From positions 62,001 to 126,000 of the forward strand of contig JAUHYD010000002.1 in assembly GCA_030426665.1 (NCBI GenBank): a DNA stretch of 64,000 bases, read 5' to 3'. The translations under genes and the position numbers were made by a program. The notes beneath the pieces are model-generated. The model had not been told where the DNA came from. It saw only the letters and a program-made list of their open reading frames with translations, and did not search any database. Source of the stretch: Bacteroidia bacterium (GTDB lineage Bacteria > Bacteroidota > Bacteroidia > Chitinophagales > Chitinophagaceae). Below are positions 53,555 to 62,026 of the stretch, piece after piece; position 1 is the first letter of the stretch, and each line of letters opens with the position of its first letter.

Positions 53555-53562
53555 CAAAGGTA
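53555..53562 (-). promoter_or_regulatory. candidate -7 element for metK
   Basis: TACCTTTG on the minus strand matches TAnnTTTG, 51 bases before the metK start. No -33 element is evident. Confidence 0.45.
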
Positions 53563-53683
53563 ACAATTGTTGGGTGTATTTGTGCTTTTTACATCTATAA
53601 ATCTATACAGACATAGACTCATTAAATTCAATCATGCTTACATTTGGGGTCTCAAAGGTTAGCTTGCTATTATTTTGATTTAT

Positions 53684-56155
53684 ATGAAAAGGAAATGTTC
53701 TCTCGCGCTATTATTCATTGGAATTAGTTTTATTGTAAATGCACAACAAGTGCGTCCGGTAACCTCCGGAGAATTGTATTCAGAGATTGTTCAGTTGCGA
53801 CACTTAGTGAGCGTACTATATGTAGCAGCGCACCCCGATGATGAAAATACACGTCTGCTGGCTTATCTCGTCAATGAAAGACATATCCGCACCGGATATC
53901 TGTCGTTAACTCGTGGCGATGGTGGTCAGAATCTGTTGGGTAGCGAACAGGGTGCTGCCTTGGGGCTTATCCGCACGCATGAGCTGATGGAAGCGCGTAA
54001 GCTGGATGGAGCAGAGCAGTTTTTTAGTCGCGCAGTAGATTTCGGATACTCTAAAAATTCAGATGAGACATTCAAGCATTGGAGTAAGGAAATACTTGCC
54101 GGCGACGCTGTAAAAGCAATGCGAAGGTTCCGCCCGGATGTAGTGATTTGTAGATTCCCTCCGGATTCAAATGCCGGTCATGGGCAACATGCGGCATCCG
54201 CTATCATTGCAAAAGAGGCTTTTTACGCAGCCGGAGACAAAACGAAGTACCCGGAGCAGTTGATACTATACCCCGCATGGCAGCCAAAACGATTGCTTTT
54301 TAATGCATTTAGGTTTGGTAGCCGCAATACGACGTCCGAAGACCAATACAAAGAACAGGTAGGCCAGTATGTGCCTTGGTTGGGTTGTGGTGTTGGAGAG
54401 TTAGCAGGGCGTAGTCGCAGCGTTCATAAAAGTCAGGGTGCTGGAACGCCCAGTGTACCCGGTACACAGCTTGAATATTTTAAACTTACAGCAGGGATTG
54501 ATTTTACAGAGTCTCTTTTCGATGGAATCGATACTTCATGGGGGAGGGTAGACAGGCAGGACATAGGCGACGATTTGCTGAAAATAGCACAGGACTATGA
54601 CTTTATGCATCCCGATGCAAGCATACCCGCACTACTTGCAGTTAAAAAGAAAATCGCTACTGTCAAGGATAAGTTCTGGAAAGAGCAAAAGACAAAAGAG
54701 ATAAATGATGTTATAATGCATTGTGCAGGGTTTATGGCAGAACTCTATGTGCGCCGTGCAGAAGCCGTAAGGGGCGAAGAATTACCTTTTACACTCAATG
54801 TAATTGCCCGTTCTGAAACTCCGGTAGTATTGAAAAACATCAAATGGGGTCAGGGAGATTCTTCTCTTTCCGTAAACATATCGGGCGATAGTTTACATTC
54901 TTTTGCACACAATATGGCTATACCTGCAAGCGCGCCGGTTACGCAGCCCTATTGGTTGTCGAAAAAGAAGCCCTATGAGGCAATGTATTATATGCCGTCT
55001 GATTACGTAGGCGGTCTGCCGGAGACACCAAGTGCATTGAATGCCACATTAACGCTAACGGTTGGCGGAGCGCAATTTGAAGTAGAGGTGCCATGGTCGT
55101 ATAAGCGACTGGATCCGGTAAAGGGTGATGTGGTAGAGCAGCTCAGGATTGTACCGGACGCCACAATAGAATTTGCAAACACATTACTCATAGCCGATGC
55201 AGATGGCTCAGTACATGCAGACCTGCATATTCATGCATATAAGAATCTCGAAAACATAGGGGCAGGCATCAATTTAGATTTAGATGGATCAGCAACCAAG
55301 CTGTACGAGATTTCCGGGCTAACTTTTAAGAGCGGTGCAGACACAATTGTTCCGGTAGTAATTCCCGCCGGCAAAGTGCGTTTTGGGATAGATGGTTCGG
55401 CGTCACTTGTACCTGAATTGTCAGTAGCAGATGCAGGTGCACTGCAAATAATAGAATACAGCCACCTGCCGACTTTGCAGTTGTTTTCAAATTCCTCGGC
55501 CGAAGTATTGAAGCCGGATTGGAAGTGCACCGCAAAGAAGATTGGATATGTGGAAGGTGCCGGAGATTATATACCTTCTATGTTGCGCCTTTTGGGTATG
55601 GATGTAGATATGCTCAAAGATGAGGATTTTACAGACCCGGAGGCTCTTTCAAAGTACGATGCAATAGTAACAGGTGTACGGGTTGTGAATGCTGAGAAGC
55701 GAATGGCTTACTGGATGCCGGCATTACTGCGGTATGCAGAGCAGGGCGGTACACTTCTGATGCAGTATAACACGTATCACAACATGGCGACAAAAGATCT
55801 CGGACCTTATCCGTTCAAGTTGTCCTATGACAGAGTCACCGAAGAAGATGCAAAGGTTACCTTCCTGAAACCGGAGCACCGTTTACTTAATTACCCCAAC
55901 AAGATAACTCAGGACGATTTTAAGGGTTGGGTTCAGGAACGAGGTCTGTACTTCCCTTCAGAGTGGGACGATAAGTACACAGCATTGTTCTCTATGCACG
56001 ATAGCGGAGAAAAGCCCGTTTTAGGTAGTACGCTATACACTAAAACCGGAAAGGGTAATTACATCTATGCCCCGATATCTTTTTTCCGTCAGTTGCCTGC
56101 AGGTAATGCCGGCGCAATCAGGTTAATGATGAACATGCTGAGTGTTGGAAAATAA
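53684..56155 (+). CDS. exported PIG-L (LmbE)-family deacetylase, 823 aa
   Basis: I start at the ATG at 53684; the frame opens at a TTG three codons earlier. A signal peptide (RKCSLALLFIGISFIVNAQ) leads to a PIG-L/LmbE domain in residues ~40-300. The metal site is AAHPDDEN (H50, D52-D53) with the third ligand in PDSNAGHGQHAA (about residue 167). Such domains remove N-acetyl groups from GlcNAc-type substrates using zinc. The C-terminal ~500 residues are beta-rich, with an NEW3-like outline, and a final domain (about 640-823) that begins KIGYVEGAGDYIPSMLRLLG and resembles a ThuA/glutamine-amidotransferase-like fold (inference). Large exported forms like this are common in Bacteroidota, with unknown substrates. 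It is convergent with the Usp gene (1-base gap). Confidence 0.85.
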   Translation: MKRKCSLALLFIGISFIVNAQQVRPVTSGELYSEIVQLRHLVSVLYVAAHPDDENTRLLAYLVNERHIRTGYLSLTRGDGGQNLLGSEQGAALGLIRTHELMEARKLDGAEQFFSRAVDFGYSKNSDETFKHWSKEILAGDAVKAMRRFRPDVVICRFPPDSNAGHGQHAASAIIAKEAFYAAGDKTKYPEQLILYPAWQPKRLLFNAFRFGSRNTTSEDQYKEQVGQYVPWLGCGVGELAGRSRSVHKSQGAGTPSVPGTQLEYFKLTAGIDFTESLFDGIDTSWGRVDRQDIGDDLLKIAQDYDFMHPDASIPALLAVKKKIATVKDKFWKEQKTKEINDVIMHCAGFMAELYVRRAEAVRGEELPFTLNVIARSETPVVLKNIKWGQGDSSLSVNISGDSLHSFAHNMAIPASAPVTQPYWLSKKKPYEAMYYMPSDYVGGLPETPSALNATLTLTVGGAQFEVEVPWSYKRLDPVKGDVVEQLRIVPDATIEFANTLLIADADGSVHADLHIHAYKNLENIGAGINLDLDGSATKLYEISGLTFKSGADTIVPVVIPAGKVRFGIDGSASLVPELSVADAGALQIIEYSHLPTLQLFSNSSAEVLKPDWKCTAKKIGYVEGAGDYIPSMLRLLGMDVDMLKDEDFTDPEALSKYDAIVTGVRVVNAEKRMAYWMPALLRYAEQGGTLLMQYNTYHNMATKDLGPYPFKLSYDRVTEEDAKVTFLKPEHRLLNYPNKITQDDFKGWVQERGLYFPSEWDDKYTALFSMHDSGEKPVLGSTLYTKTGKGNYIYAPISFFRQLPAGNAGAIRLMMNMLSVGK

Positions 56156-56156
56156 A

Positions 56157-56990
56157 CTAGTCAACATGCTCATCTTTTTCATGAAGAATCAAAATCGGAA
56201 TGTTCATTGTTTCAGCAAGAGCCTTGGTGTGGCTCTTATGAAATATGCTTTCTAAAAACGAATACTCCCCCGGTAGTATGGCCAACCAGTCCATTGCATT
56301 GTCTTTGCAGAAATCGTGTATTGCCTGGTTAACTATCGTCTGATGCCGAAAGTGGTAATGAGGCTTGGCGGGTGCCATCATGTCCTTAAAGTCCTCAGAA
56401 AATTCACGAATGTCGATGTATGCAATGTCGCCCTGTGCATTGAAAATATGCAGTTCCGTTTCAAGCAAGTTGCAGACATCAACAATTTTTTGAAGAGAGG
56501 CTTCGCTCCCTGATTGTTTGGGATCGGCAGCAAAGCATATTTTTTTCGGGCCTTTATACGTAGCATTTTCGGGAACAGCCAATACACTCGAATGGAGGTT
56601 ATGAGCTGCATCATTCAGCGTACTGAAAAACCATGAAGTATTGTCGGCGGGGTTGCTGTTACCCATTACTATCAACCACGGCTTGCCGGACGATTTAGCC
56701 GTTTTTTCAATGGTATCTATCAGTTCTCCGTAAGCCACTATTCCTTGCATGCTTATATCTACATGCGTATGCCGCAATTTGCCTTCCAGTTCGCTCATGC
56801 GTTTTTCAGCATCTTTTTGTGTATCATCAATCAGGGTGGCCGGCAGTGCAAGGTCATTTACCATTACCGGAAAAGTGAAACAATGTAATATCAGCAGCTC
56901 CATTCCTTTTTCATAGGCCAATGCAGCGCCATACTTTACAGCATTTTCGGATACGGGAGAGAAGTCGGTGGCAACTAAAATGTAAGACAT
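56157..56990 (-). CDS. tandem universal stress protein (UspA family)
   Basis: The 277-residue protein is two Usp domains in tandem. The first starts ILVATDFSPVSENAVKYGAALA and continues with LLILHCF and an ATP-type G-x2-G-x9-G-like loop near IVMGNSNPADN; the second starts at about 150 (KKICFAADPKQSG). Usp proteins bind ATP or act as stress regulators in the cytoplasm. The second domain is more diverged. No neighbour explains its target. Confidence 0.85.
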   Translation of the reverse strand: MSYILVATDFSPVSENAVKYGAALAYEKGMELLILHCFTFPVMVNDLALPATLIDDTQKDAEKRMSELEGKLRHTHVDISMQGIVAYGELIDTIEKTAKSSGKPWLIVMGNSNPADNTSWFFSTLNDAAHNLHSSVLAVPENATYKGPKKICFAADPKQSGSEASLQKIVDVCNLLETELHIFNAQGDIAYIDIREFSEDFKDMMAPAKPHYHFRHQTIVNQAIHDFCKDNAMDWLAILPGEYSFLESIFHKSHTKALAETMNIPILILHEKDEHVD

Positions 56991-57069
56991 ACAGTAATAT
57001 TTTGAACAATGCTAAGTTAAGAAAAATAGCACCGACTAGTCCGGAACAGTACGTAACGTTTTTATGATT

Positions 57070-58824
57070 CTAGTCATTTATAAAGCTTAGGGCAGCTTCC
57101 AGTAATTCATCTTTGCCTGTCTTTATTCCCGCAATGGTCCTGTGTACTACCTTGTCTATTTTTACGCCTGCTCTTTGGGTTTCAGTCCCGTCAGGGTACA
57201 ACACTCCGATGCCGGATATGTGCGTCTTGAAACCGCCGGGTAGAGTTATCATTGAGACGTTACCATCTGCGCCGGATGTCTTATTGCCAATGACAATTGC
57301 ACCGGGAGTTGATTGAAGTGCCATAGTTTGATATTCTGCGCTACTTTGGGTGGAGGAGTTGACCAGTATTACTAACTTTCCTTCGTACGCTTTTTTGCCG
57401 CCACCGCCATTTTCTACATCTGCAGTATATTCAAATAATCCGGGAACGTTTATGTCTCCGGTGGTCAGTTTTACAAATGGAGTTTTGGTTTTCTTTAGCC
57501 ATTTTCCGTAGATAAAAGGCATAAACGTTGTCGGGTAACAGCGGAAGTCTATGATGATTCCTTTGGTTTCAGACAAGGCTTTCTTCACTTCCTTAAAGTC
57601 CTCGTCTTTCAGCATAGCAGGGTACATATAGCCTATATTGCCACTAAGTACGCTATAGCCTTTTTCAGGCACTACCCCTTTGTCTACTTGCCTCATATCC
57701 GGCGATACGGGTATTCTCGGAACAGTAATTGTCTGGCGATTACCATCCCTGATTATTGTTAATTTTGCTTCATTGTCTTTACTACGCAAGAGCGGCCCGT
57801 TGCTACTTGCCATCATCGATAGCTTTCGCTCAAAATTTGATGCCGGCATAAGGGGTAGGTATTGCCTTACGAGGTCGTGCACGTCATCGCCGTCAATGCT
57901 TTCTATAATATCGCCGCGCTTTATCTGGTTGCTGATGCCAAGAGTATCTTTATAGTAGTCGTTCACCACCAACCTGGTCTCCGCAAATTGTGCAGAAAAT
58001 GGTGTTATGTTGCTTCCTATCAGTTCCTTTAACGTATCAATTCCCGCAACAGGCATTGCATGGCCGTCATTAATTCTTACGACCATTTTCAGGCAGGCAA
58101 GCTGGTATTTAACAACGTCAGTTGCATTGCAAAAGTCAGGGATTAGCTTACCTAGTGCCTTATTCCAATCTTCATCTATTAGGTGTCTGTCAGGATAGAA
58201 ATACTGTATCATGTTCCAGTATCTGTATAGTGCAAGAAGCCGGGTTCCCGCATCAGGAAGGGGACCGTTGTTGTACGCGTGTTCGTTGATAAACTCTATG
58301 TTCGAACCGTTTTTTGCTGGACGCAAATAGTGATGATTCTTTCCGGTAGAATGATTCTCCTTTATATATTTTAGCTTCTTTACAAGTGATGAGGGTAAGT
58401 TGTTGTCGTCGAACAGATAGCCGTAATCGGGCTCGAGTTTGGTTTTTTCGTTTTTGACATATGGAGTGCACTTTTCGCAGGTGTCCGGTTTCCCAAAACC
58501 ATCTACCCAATGCTCCAGAATAATATTTGTACTGTCAGTAGATGGTGAGTTCACTATTGCAGGAAGTACTTTAAATAGTTCGACATCCATATCAAACTTA
58601 CCTTGTCGAACCGCATCATGATGATACTTAATATAACCCCAAACCATACCAAGGTTCACCAATTCTGCAGTCTTGTTATCATGGAGCCAGATATTGGAAA
58701 TTCCCGACCCGTTTGCGTAAGAGGCATCTGCCGAACCGGTATCTTGAGCGGATAAACGAAAGGCAAATAACAGTATAGAAAAACCGATTAATAGTCTGCT
58801 CATATTGTGCAATTTTTTTCGCAT
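57070..58824 (-). CDS. exported S41-family (CtpA-like) peptidase
   Basis: The 584-residue protein has a signal peptide (MRKKLHNMSRLLIGFSILL ... LSAQ), which also fits a start at the inner ATG (58803). A PDZ-like segment (about 285-330, LGISNQIKRGDIIESIDGDDV) precedes the S41 core (about 350-580). The core has VNSSTQSSAEYQTMAL with the candidate nucleophile serine and IGNKTSGADGNVSMI, the S41 'TxGadG' element. The N-terminal ~280 residues are not familiar. It probably cuts periplasmic or secreted proteins. It stands alone on the minus strand, divergent from the histidine kinase. Confidence 0.85.
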   Translation of the reverse strand: MRKKLHNMSRLLIGFSILLFAFRLSAQDTGSADASYANGSGISNIWLHDNKTAELVNLGMVWGYIKYHHDAVRQGKFDMDVELFKVLPAIVNSPSTDSTNIILEHWVDGFGKPDTCEKCTPYVKNEKTKLEPDYGYLFDDNNLPSSLVKKLKYIKENHSTGKNHHYLRPAKNGSNIEFINEHAYNNGPLPDAGTRLLALYRYWNMIQYFYPDRHLIDEDWNKALGKLIPDFCNATDVVKYQLACLKMVVRINDGHAMPVAGIDTLKELIGSNITPFSAQFAETRLVVNDYYKDTLGISNQIKRGDIIESIDGDDVHDLVRQYLPLMPASNFERKLSMMASSNGPLLRSKDNEAKLTIIRDGNRQTITVPRIPVSPDMRQVDKGVVPEKGYSVLSGNIGYMYPAMLKDEDFKEVKKALSETKGIIIDFRCYPTTFMPFIYGKWLKKTKTPFVKLTTGDINVPGLFEYTADVENGGGGKKAYEGKLVILVNSSTQSSAEYQTMALQSTPGAIVIGNKTSGADGNVSMITLPGGFKTHISGIGVLYPDGTETQRAGVKIDKVVHRTIAGIKTGKDELLEAALSFIND

Positions 58825-58996
58825 ACTAAAGTATAATCTATTTTCTTGCCGAAAGAAAGTATCTTGTTAACAGTTGTTAAGCTGGCAAATTATGATCGTT
58901 GTAGGTGTCGTTGTTTGGCAGTGGGGGAGGGGGATTTTTGAATATTAATAGATTTAACCTTTTGCTTAACAAATACGTTAGTAATTTCGTCGTTGC

Positions 58997-60280
58997 ATGA
59001 AGAAAATTTATCCGCTGATTGTAGTGCTTATTACTTTGTCGGTAGTTGGTATCCTGTTCATTCAGATGTCATGGATTAACAATGCTGTTAAGCTGAAACA
59101 CGAAGAGTTTCAGCGCGAAGTCGAAGCAACTCTGAAGCAGACTAAGGAGAGTGTTTTCAGCAGATACCTTTACAAGCACACAAACTATATTCCTACCGAA
59201 GAGTCTAAGCGGTTTTACCTTCGTAATCATTTTACGGTTGAAGGGTCTTTCGATAAAGAAGAAATTCGCGATATTATCACGAAGCAGCTAAAGAACAATA
59301 ATGTCAAGCAATCCTTTGAGTATTGTATCACCAATATCTACAAGAACATAATTCTCCAGTCCGATGGTTTTAATCTTAACGACCAGGAGACGCCCTTCCG
59401 AATAGAACTGGCACCGGAAGATTCCTATCGCGCAAGGGAAACGCTTTTTTTGGCCATCAGAGAGGATAAAAATGTTGTTATCCGCGAAATGGCATGGATG
59501 ATTGTAGCTTCAATCGTGTTCACCACCATTATTGTTTTGGCATTCGCCGTTACTGTTCGGACTTTATTTAATCAGAAAAAGTTGTCTGAGATTAAGTCAG
59601 ATTTCATCAATAATATGACGCATGAGCTAAAGACTCCGTTGGCAACTATATCACTGGCTATTGATGCTTTGACCAACGAAAAGGTTATACATGATGCAGA
59701 CAAAGTGAAGATTTATAGTCGAATGATACGCGAAGAGAATAAGCGGATGAATAAGCAGGTCGAAAAGATTTTGCAAGCGGCTCGTTTGGAGAAGGAGGAA
59801 GTAAAGCTCACATTGCAAAAGCTCGATGCCCATAGCATTATTAGCAAAGTAGCCAATAATATTGCCCTGCAAATTCAGGAAAAGAACGGTAGTATTGATT
59901 TACGTCTACGTGCTACTGATGCAATGATTGAAGCCGACGAGGTACACTTTTCAAATATTATTTTCAATTTGTTGGATAATGCTATGAAGTATTCGGTTGA
60001 TGAGCCGGAGATTGTGGTAGAGACACTAAAGCATGGAAATGGGATGTTTACCATTAAGATTACAGATAATGGTATCGGGATGGATAAGGAGACACAGAAC
60101 AGAATATTTGAGAAGTTTTATCGGGCACATACCGGCAACATTCACAATGTTAAAGGGTTCGGGCTGGGGCTTAGCTACGTAAAGGCAATTGTAGATGCAC
60201 ATGACGGTAAGATTAAAGTAGATAGTGCCCCCGGAAAAGGGAGCACTTTCACTATTACATTGCCTGCCGCTAAGGCTTAA
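58997..60280 (+). CDS. sensor histidine kinase
   Basis: The 427-residue kinase has two membrane helices (about residues 5-24 and 165-188) framing a ~140-residue periplasmic sensor domain I do not recognise. There is no HAMP domain visible. The HisKA box is INNMTHELKTPLATI with the phospho-acceptor H; the ATPase part has N-box IIFNLLDNAMKY, G1 DNGIGM, and G2 GFGLGLSYVKAIV. All catalytic motifs are intact. No response regulator is encoded next to it, so it is an orphan in this window. Its stop overlaps the AhpD stop on the other strand. Confidence 0.92.
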   Translation: MKKIYPLIVVLITLSVVGILFIQMSWINNAVKLKHEEFQREVEATLKQTKESVFSRYLYKHTNYIPTEESKRFYLRNHFTVEGSFDKEEIRDIITKQLKNNNVKQSFEYCITNIYKNIILQSDGFNLNDQETPFRIELAPEDSYRARETLFLAIREDKNVVIREMAWMIVASIVFTTIIVLAFAVTVRTLFNQKKLSEIKSDFINNMTHELKTPLATISLAIDALTNEKVIHDADKVKIYSRMIREENKRMNKQVEKILQAARLEKEEVKLTLQKLDAHSIISKVANNIALQIQEKNGSIDLRLRATDAMIEADEVHFSNIIFNLLDNAMKYSVDEPEIVVETLKHGNGMFTIKITDNGIGMDKETQNRIFEKFYRAHTGNIHNVKGFGLGLSYVKAIVDAHDGKIKVDSAPGKGSTFTITLPAAKA

Positions 60281-60867
60281 ATTACTGTACACAGCCCGCG
60301 TATCACAGCTGCTAGCCGTATCGCGTCATATATTCTTGGTTCATTTGCTCCCTGCTCTTTTACAGAGTGTTCATGCGATACCACACATTTTTCGCACCCA
60401 TTCAATGCAGAGATTACCAGACTCATTAGCTCAAACAAATGTTTTCCCAGCACAGGGTTCATCATCATGCTCATTCGTAAACCGGCCGGCTGTTTGTTGT
60501 AAAACTCATTGCTGTGCATATAGTGTCTGAATCTGTAAAACACATTGTTCAGGCCTAACAAAGACGCACAACCGTGTGTCTCGGCAATTTCTTCCGCAGA
60601 CGCACCATGCTTTTGTGCAATTGTTTCAAACCCCGGGATAAGTGTATCGTTTTTCTGATTTACAGCAACCGCCAATGCAAGTAGCGCAGTTTCCTTCCTT
60701 GTCATATTGGTACTGCCAAGTACAGATGATACGTTGAGTTTCAGGTCGCGGATATACTTGTTGTCTGTCTCGGCAAGTCGCTTTAAACTATGACTGGAGT
60801 GGGTGCTGTCAATTCCTATTTCAAGAAATAGGTTTTGGAGTGTTTCGTTTTCTGCTATTGTTCCCAT
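60277..60867 (-). CDS. AhpD-family alkylhydroperoxidase
   Basis: The 196-residue protein belongs to the carboxymuconolactone-decarboxylase/AhpD fold. The redox motif is C158-x2-C161-x3-H165 in NGCEKCVVSHEHSVKEQG, matching the AhpD catalytic set. In Mycobacterium tuberculosis AhpD reduces AhpC and has its own peroxidase activity. Here ahpC lies just upstream on the same strand, so the pairing is the same. A perfect hairpin sits between the two. Confidence 0.9.
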   Translation of the reverse strand: MGTIAENETLQNLFLEIGIDSTHSSHSLKRLAETDNKYIRDLKLNVSSVLGSTNMTRKETALLALAVAVNQKNDTLIPGFETIAQKHGASAEEIAETHGCASLLGLNNVFYRFRHYMHSNEFYNKQPAGLRMSMMMNPVLGKHLFELMSLVISALNGCEKCVVSHEHSVKEQGANEPRIYDAIRLAAVIRGLCTVI

Positions 60868-60898
60868 TGGTTGAATGTTTATGTTTTACTACATAAAT

Positions 60899-60929
60899 AC
60901 GTCCCGCATATTACAGACATGCGGGACGT
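60899..60929 (-). terminator. perfect 11-bp hairpin between ahpC and ahpD
   Basis: ACGTCCCGCAT / ATGCGGGACGT, with a 9-base loop, lies 24 bases beyond the ahpC stop and 32 bases before the ahpD start. There is no T run after it on the minus strand, so it may be an mRNA-stabilising or processing element, or a weak terminator that makes ahpD less expressed than ahpC. Confidence 0.6.
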
Positions 60930-60952
60930 AAATCATTAGTCTGTTTAATATT

Positions 60953-61510
60953 TTAACCTACTGCAGGTGTAAGTGTTTCTTCACCTTTTTCCCAGTTGCA
61001 AGGGCACAGTTCATCTGTTTGAAGAGCATCCAATACACGCAACACTTCCGATACATTGCGGCCCACGCTCAGGTCATTAATATTAACCCAGCGAACGATG
61101 CCTTCCGGGTCAATGATGTATGTAGCACGGTATGCAACTTTCTCATCGGCAGAAAGGATACCAAGTTGCTCTGCCAGACTTTTAGATGTGTCGGCAATCA
61201 TCGGGAAGCGTAGATCACGCAAATCATCATGAGCTACTCTCCATGCATGGTGTACATACTCGCTATCTGTGGAAGCACCCAATAGAACAGTTTCACGGTC
61301 TGTGAAATTGGTATAGTTTTTATTGAACTCAGCTATCTCTGTTGGGCAAATGAATGTGAAATCTTTTGGCCACCAAAACATTACTGCCCATTTACCGGCA
61401 ATATCTCTGTTGCTGATGTCTTTAAATTCTTTTCCTTTTTCTATTGAGACAACAGATTTTTTGTTGAACTCAGGAAAATTCATACCTACTGTTACAAAGT
61501 TGTTTTCCAT
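60953..61510 (-). CDS. ahpC: peroxiredoxin AhpC (mycobacterial-type, paired with AhpD)
   Basis: The 185-residue 2-Cys peroxiredoxin has peroxidatic C55 in FTFICPTEI and the resolving cysteine(s) in ELCPCNW near the C terminus (C169, C171), as in the AhpC proteins that work with AhpD rather than AhpF. It reduces H2O2, organic peroxides and peroxynitrite in the cytoplasm. The middle stretch STDSEYVHHAW is family-typical. It is the first gene of the ahpC-ahpD pair. I see no OxyR gene nearby. Confidence 0.94.
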   Translation of the reverse strand: MENNFVTVGMNFPEFNKKSVVSIEKGKEFKDISNRDIAGKWAVMFWWPKDFTFICPTEIAEFNKNYTNFTDRETVLLGASTDSEYVHHAWRVAHDDLRDLRFPMIADTSKSLAEQLGILSADEKVAYRATYIIDPEGIVRWVNINDLSVGRNVSEVLRVLDALQTDELCPCNWEKGEETLTPAVG

Positions 61511-61692
61511 AAATTTTATCTTTTTCGTTAAAAATATTTATTCCGCAAATATCGTCATAATGCAACAGATATTTATGTTCTTCGTCATTGTGTTTCGTTA
61601 TGAATCAATAAGGCAATTCAATTTTGAGATCATACCGAAACACATACATGGTATGCGCTTCAGGGCTTTCCATTAATCTTGATGAATATTGG

Positions 61693-61989
61693 CTAGTTCA
61701 ACGATATGCCGGGCATTGTTGTGGCAAAAGTGTTGTGAAACAAAAGCGGGTGGCAGGCCACATCTGCAAAGTGAGGATACAGGGGAAAAGAAAGTACTAT
61801 TTGCATTGCTTCTTGTTCGTCAGCCGCTTCCACAACGCACCATATCATGTTACGGCTTTCAGAGACACTGTATGATAGTATCTTCCCGTCCGACAGCAGA
61901 TTGTTGATGTGTAGTCTGTGTGCAGGAATAACTGCAATGATACTTTCGTTCATCACAGGAAGTTCGATATGGAAGAAATAAGCAGCCAT
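61693..61989 (-). CDS. small ferredoxin-fold protein (muconolactone isomerase-like)
   Basis: The 98-residue protein begins AAYFFHIELPVMNESIIAVIPAHRLHI and continues LLSDGKILSYSVSESRNMIWCVVEA, then EAMQIVLSFPLYPHF and PLLFHNTF. This has the pattern of the muconolactone delta-isomerase/YCII-like ferredoxin-fold family, where 'HR', 'G.h..Y', 'DE.EA' and 'PL..Y' recur. The catalytic role here is not known; no aromatic degradation genes accompany it. It is downstream of the next gene (38-base gap) on the same strand. Confidence 0.6.
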   Translation of the reverse strand: MAAYFFHIELPVMNESIIAVIPAHRLHINNLLSDGKILSYSVSESRNMIWCVVEAADEQEAMQIVLSFPLYPHFADVACHPLLFHNTFATTMPGISLN

Positions 61990-62026
61990 AACAATACTTT
62001 CAGTTCAAATGACCGGACCCGATGTT

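Noticed and set aside
53504-53683. SAM riboswitch before metK
   Set aside because: I looked for SAM-I or SAM-II core motifs on the minus strand and found none.
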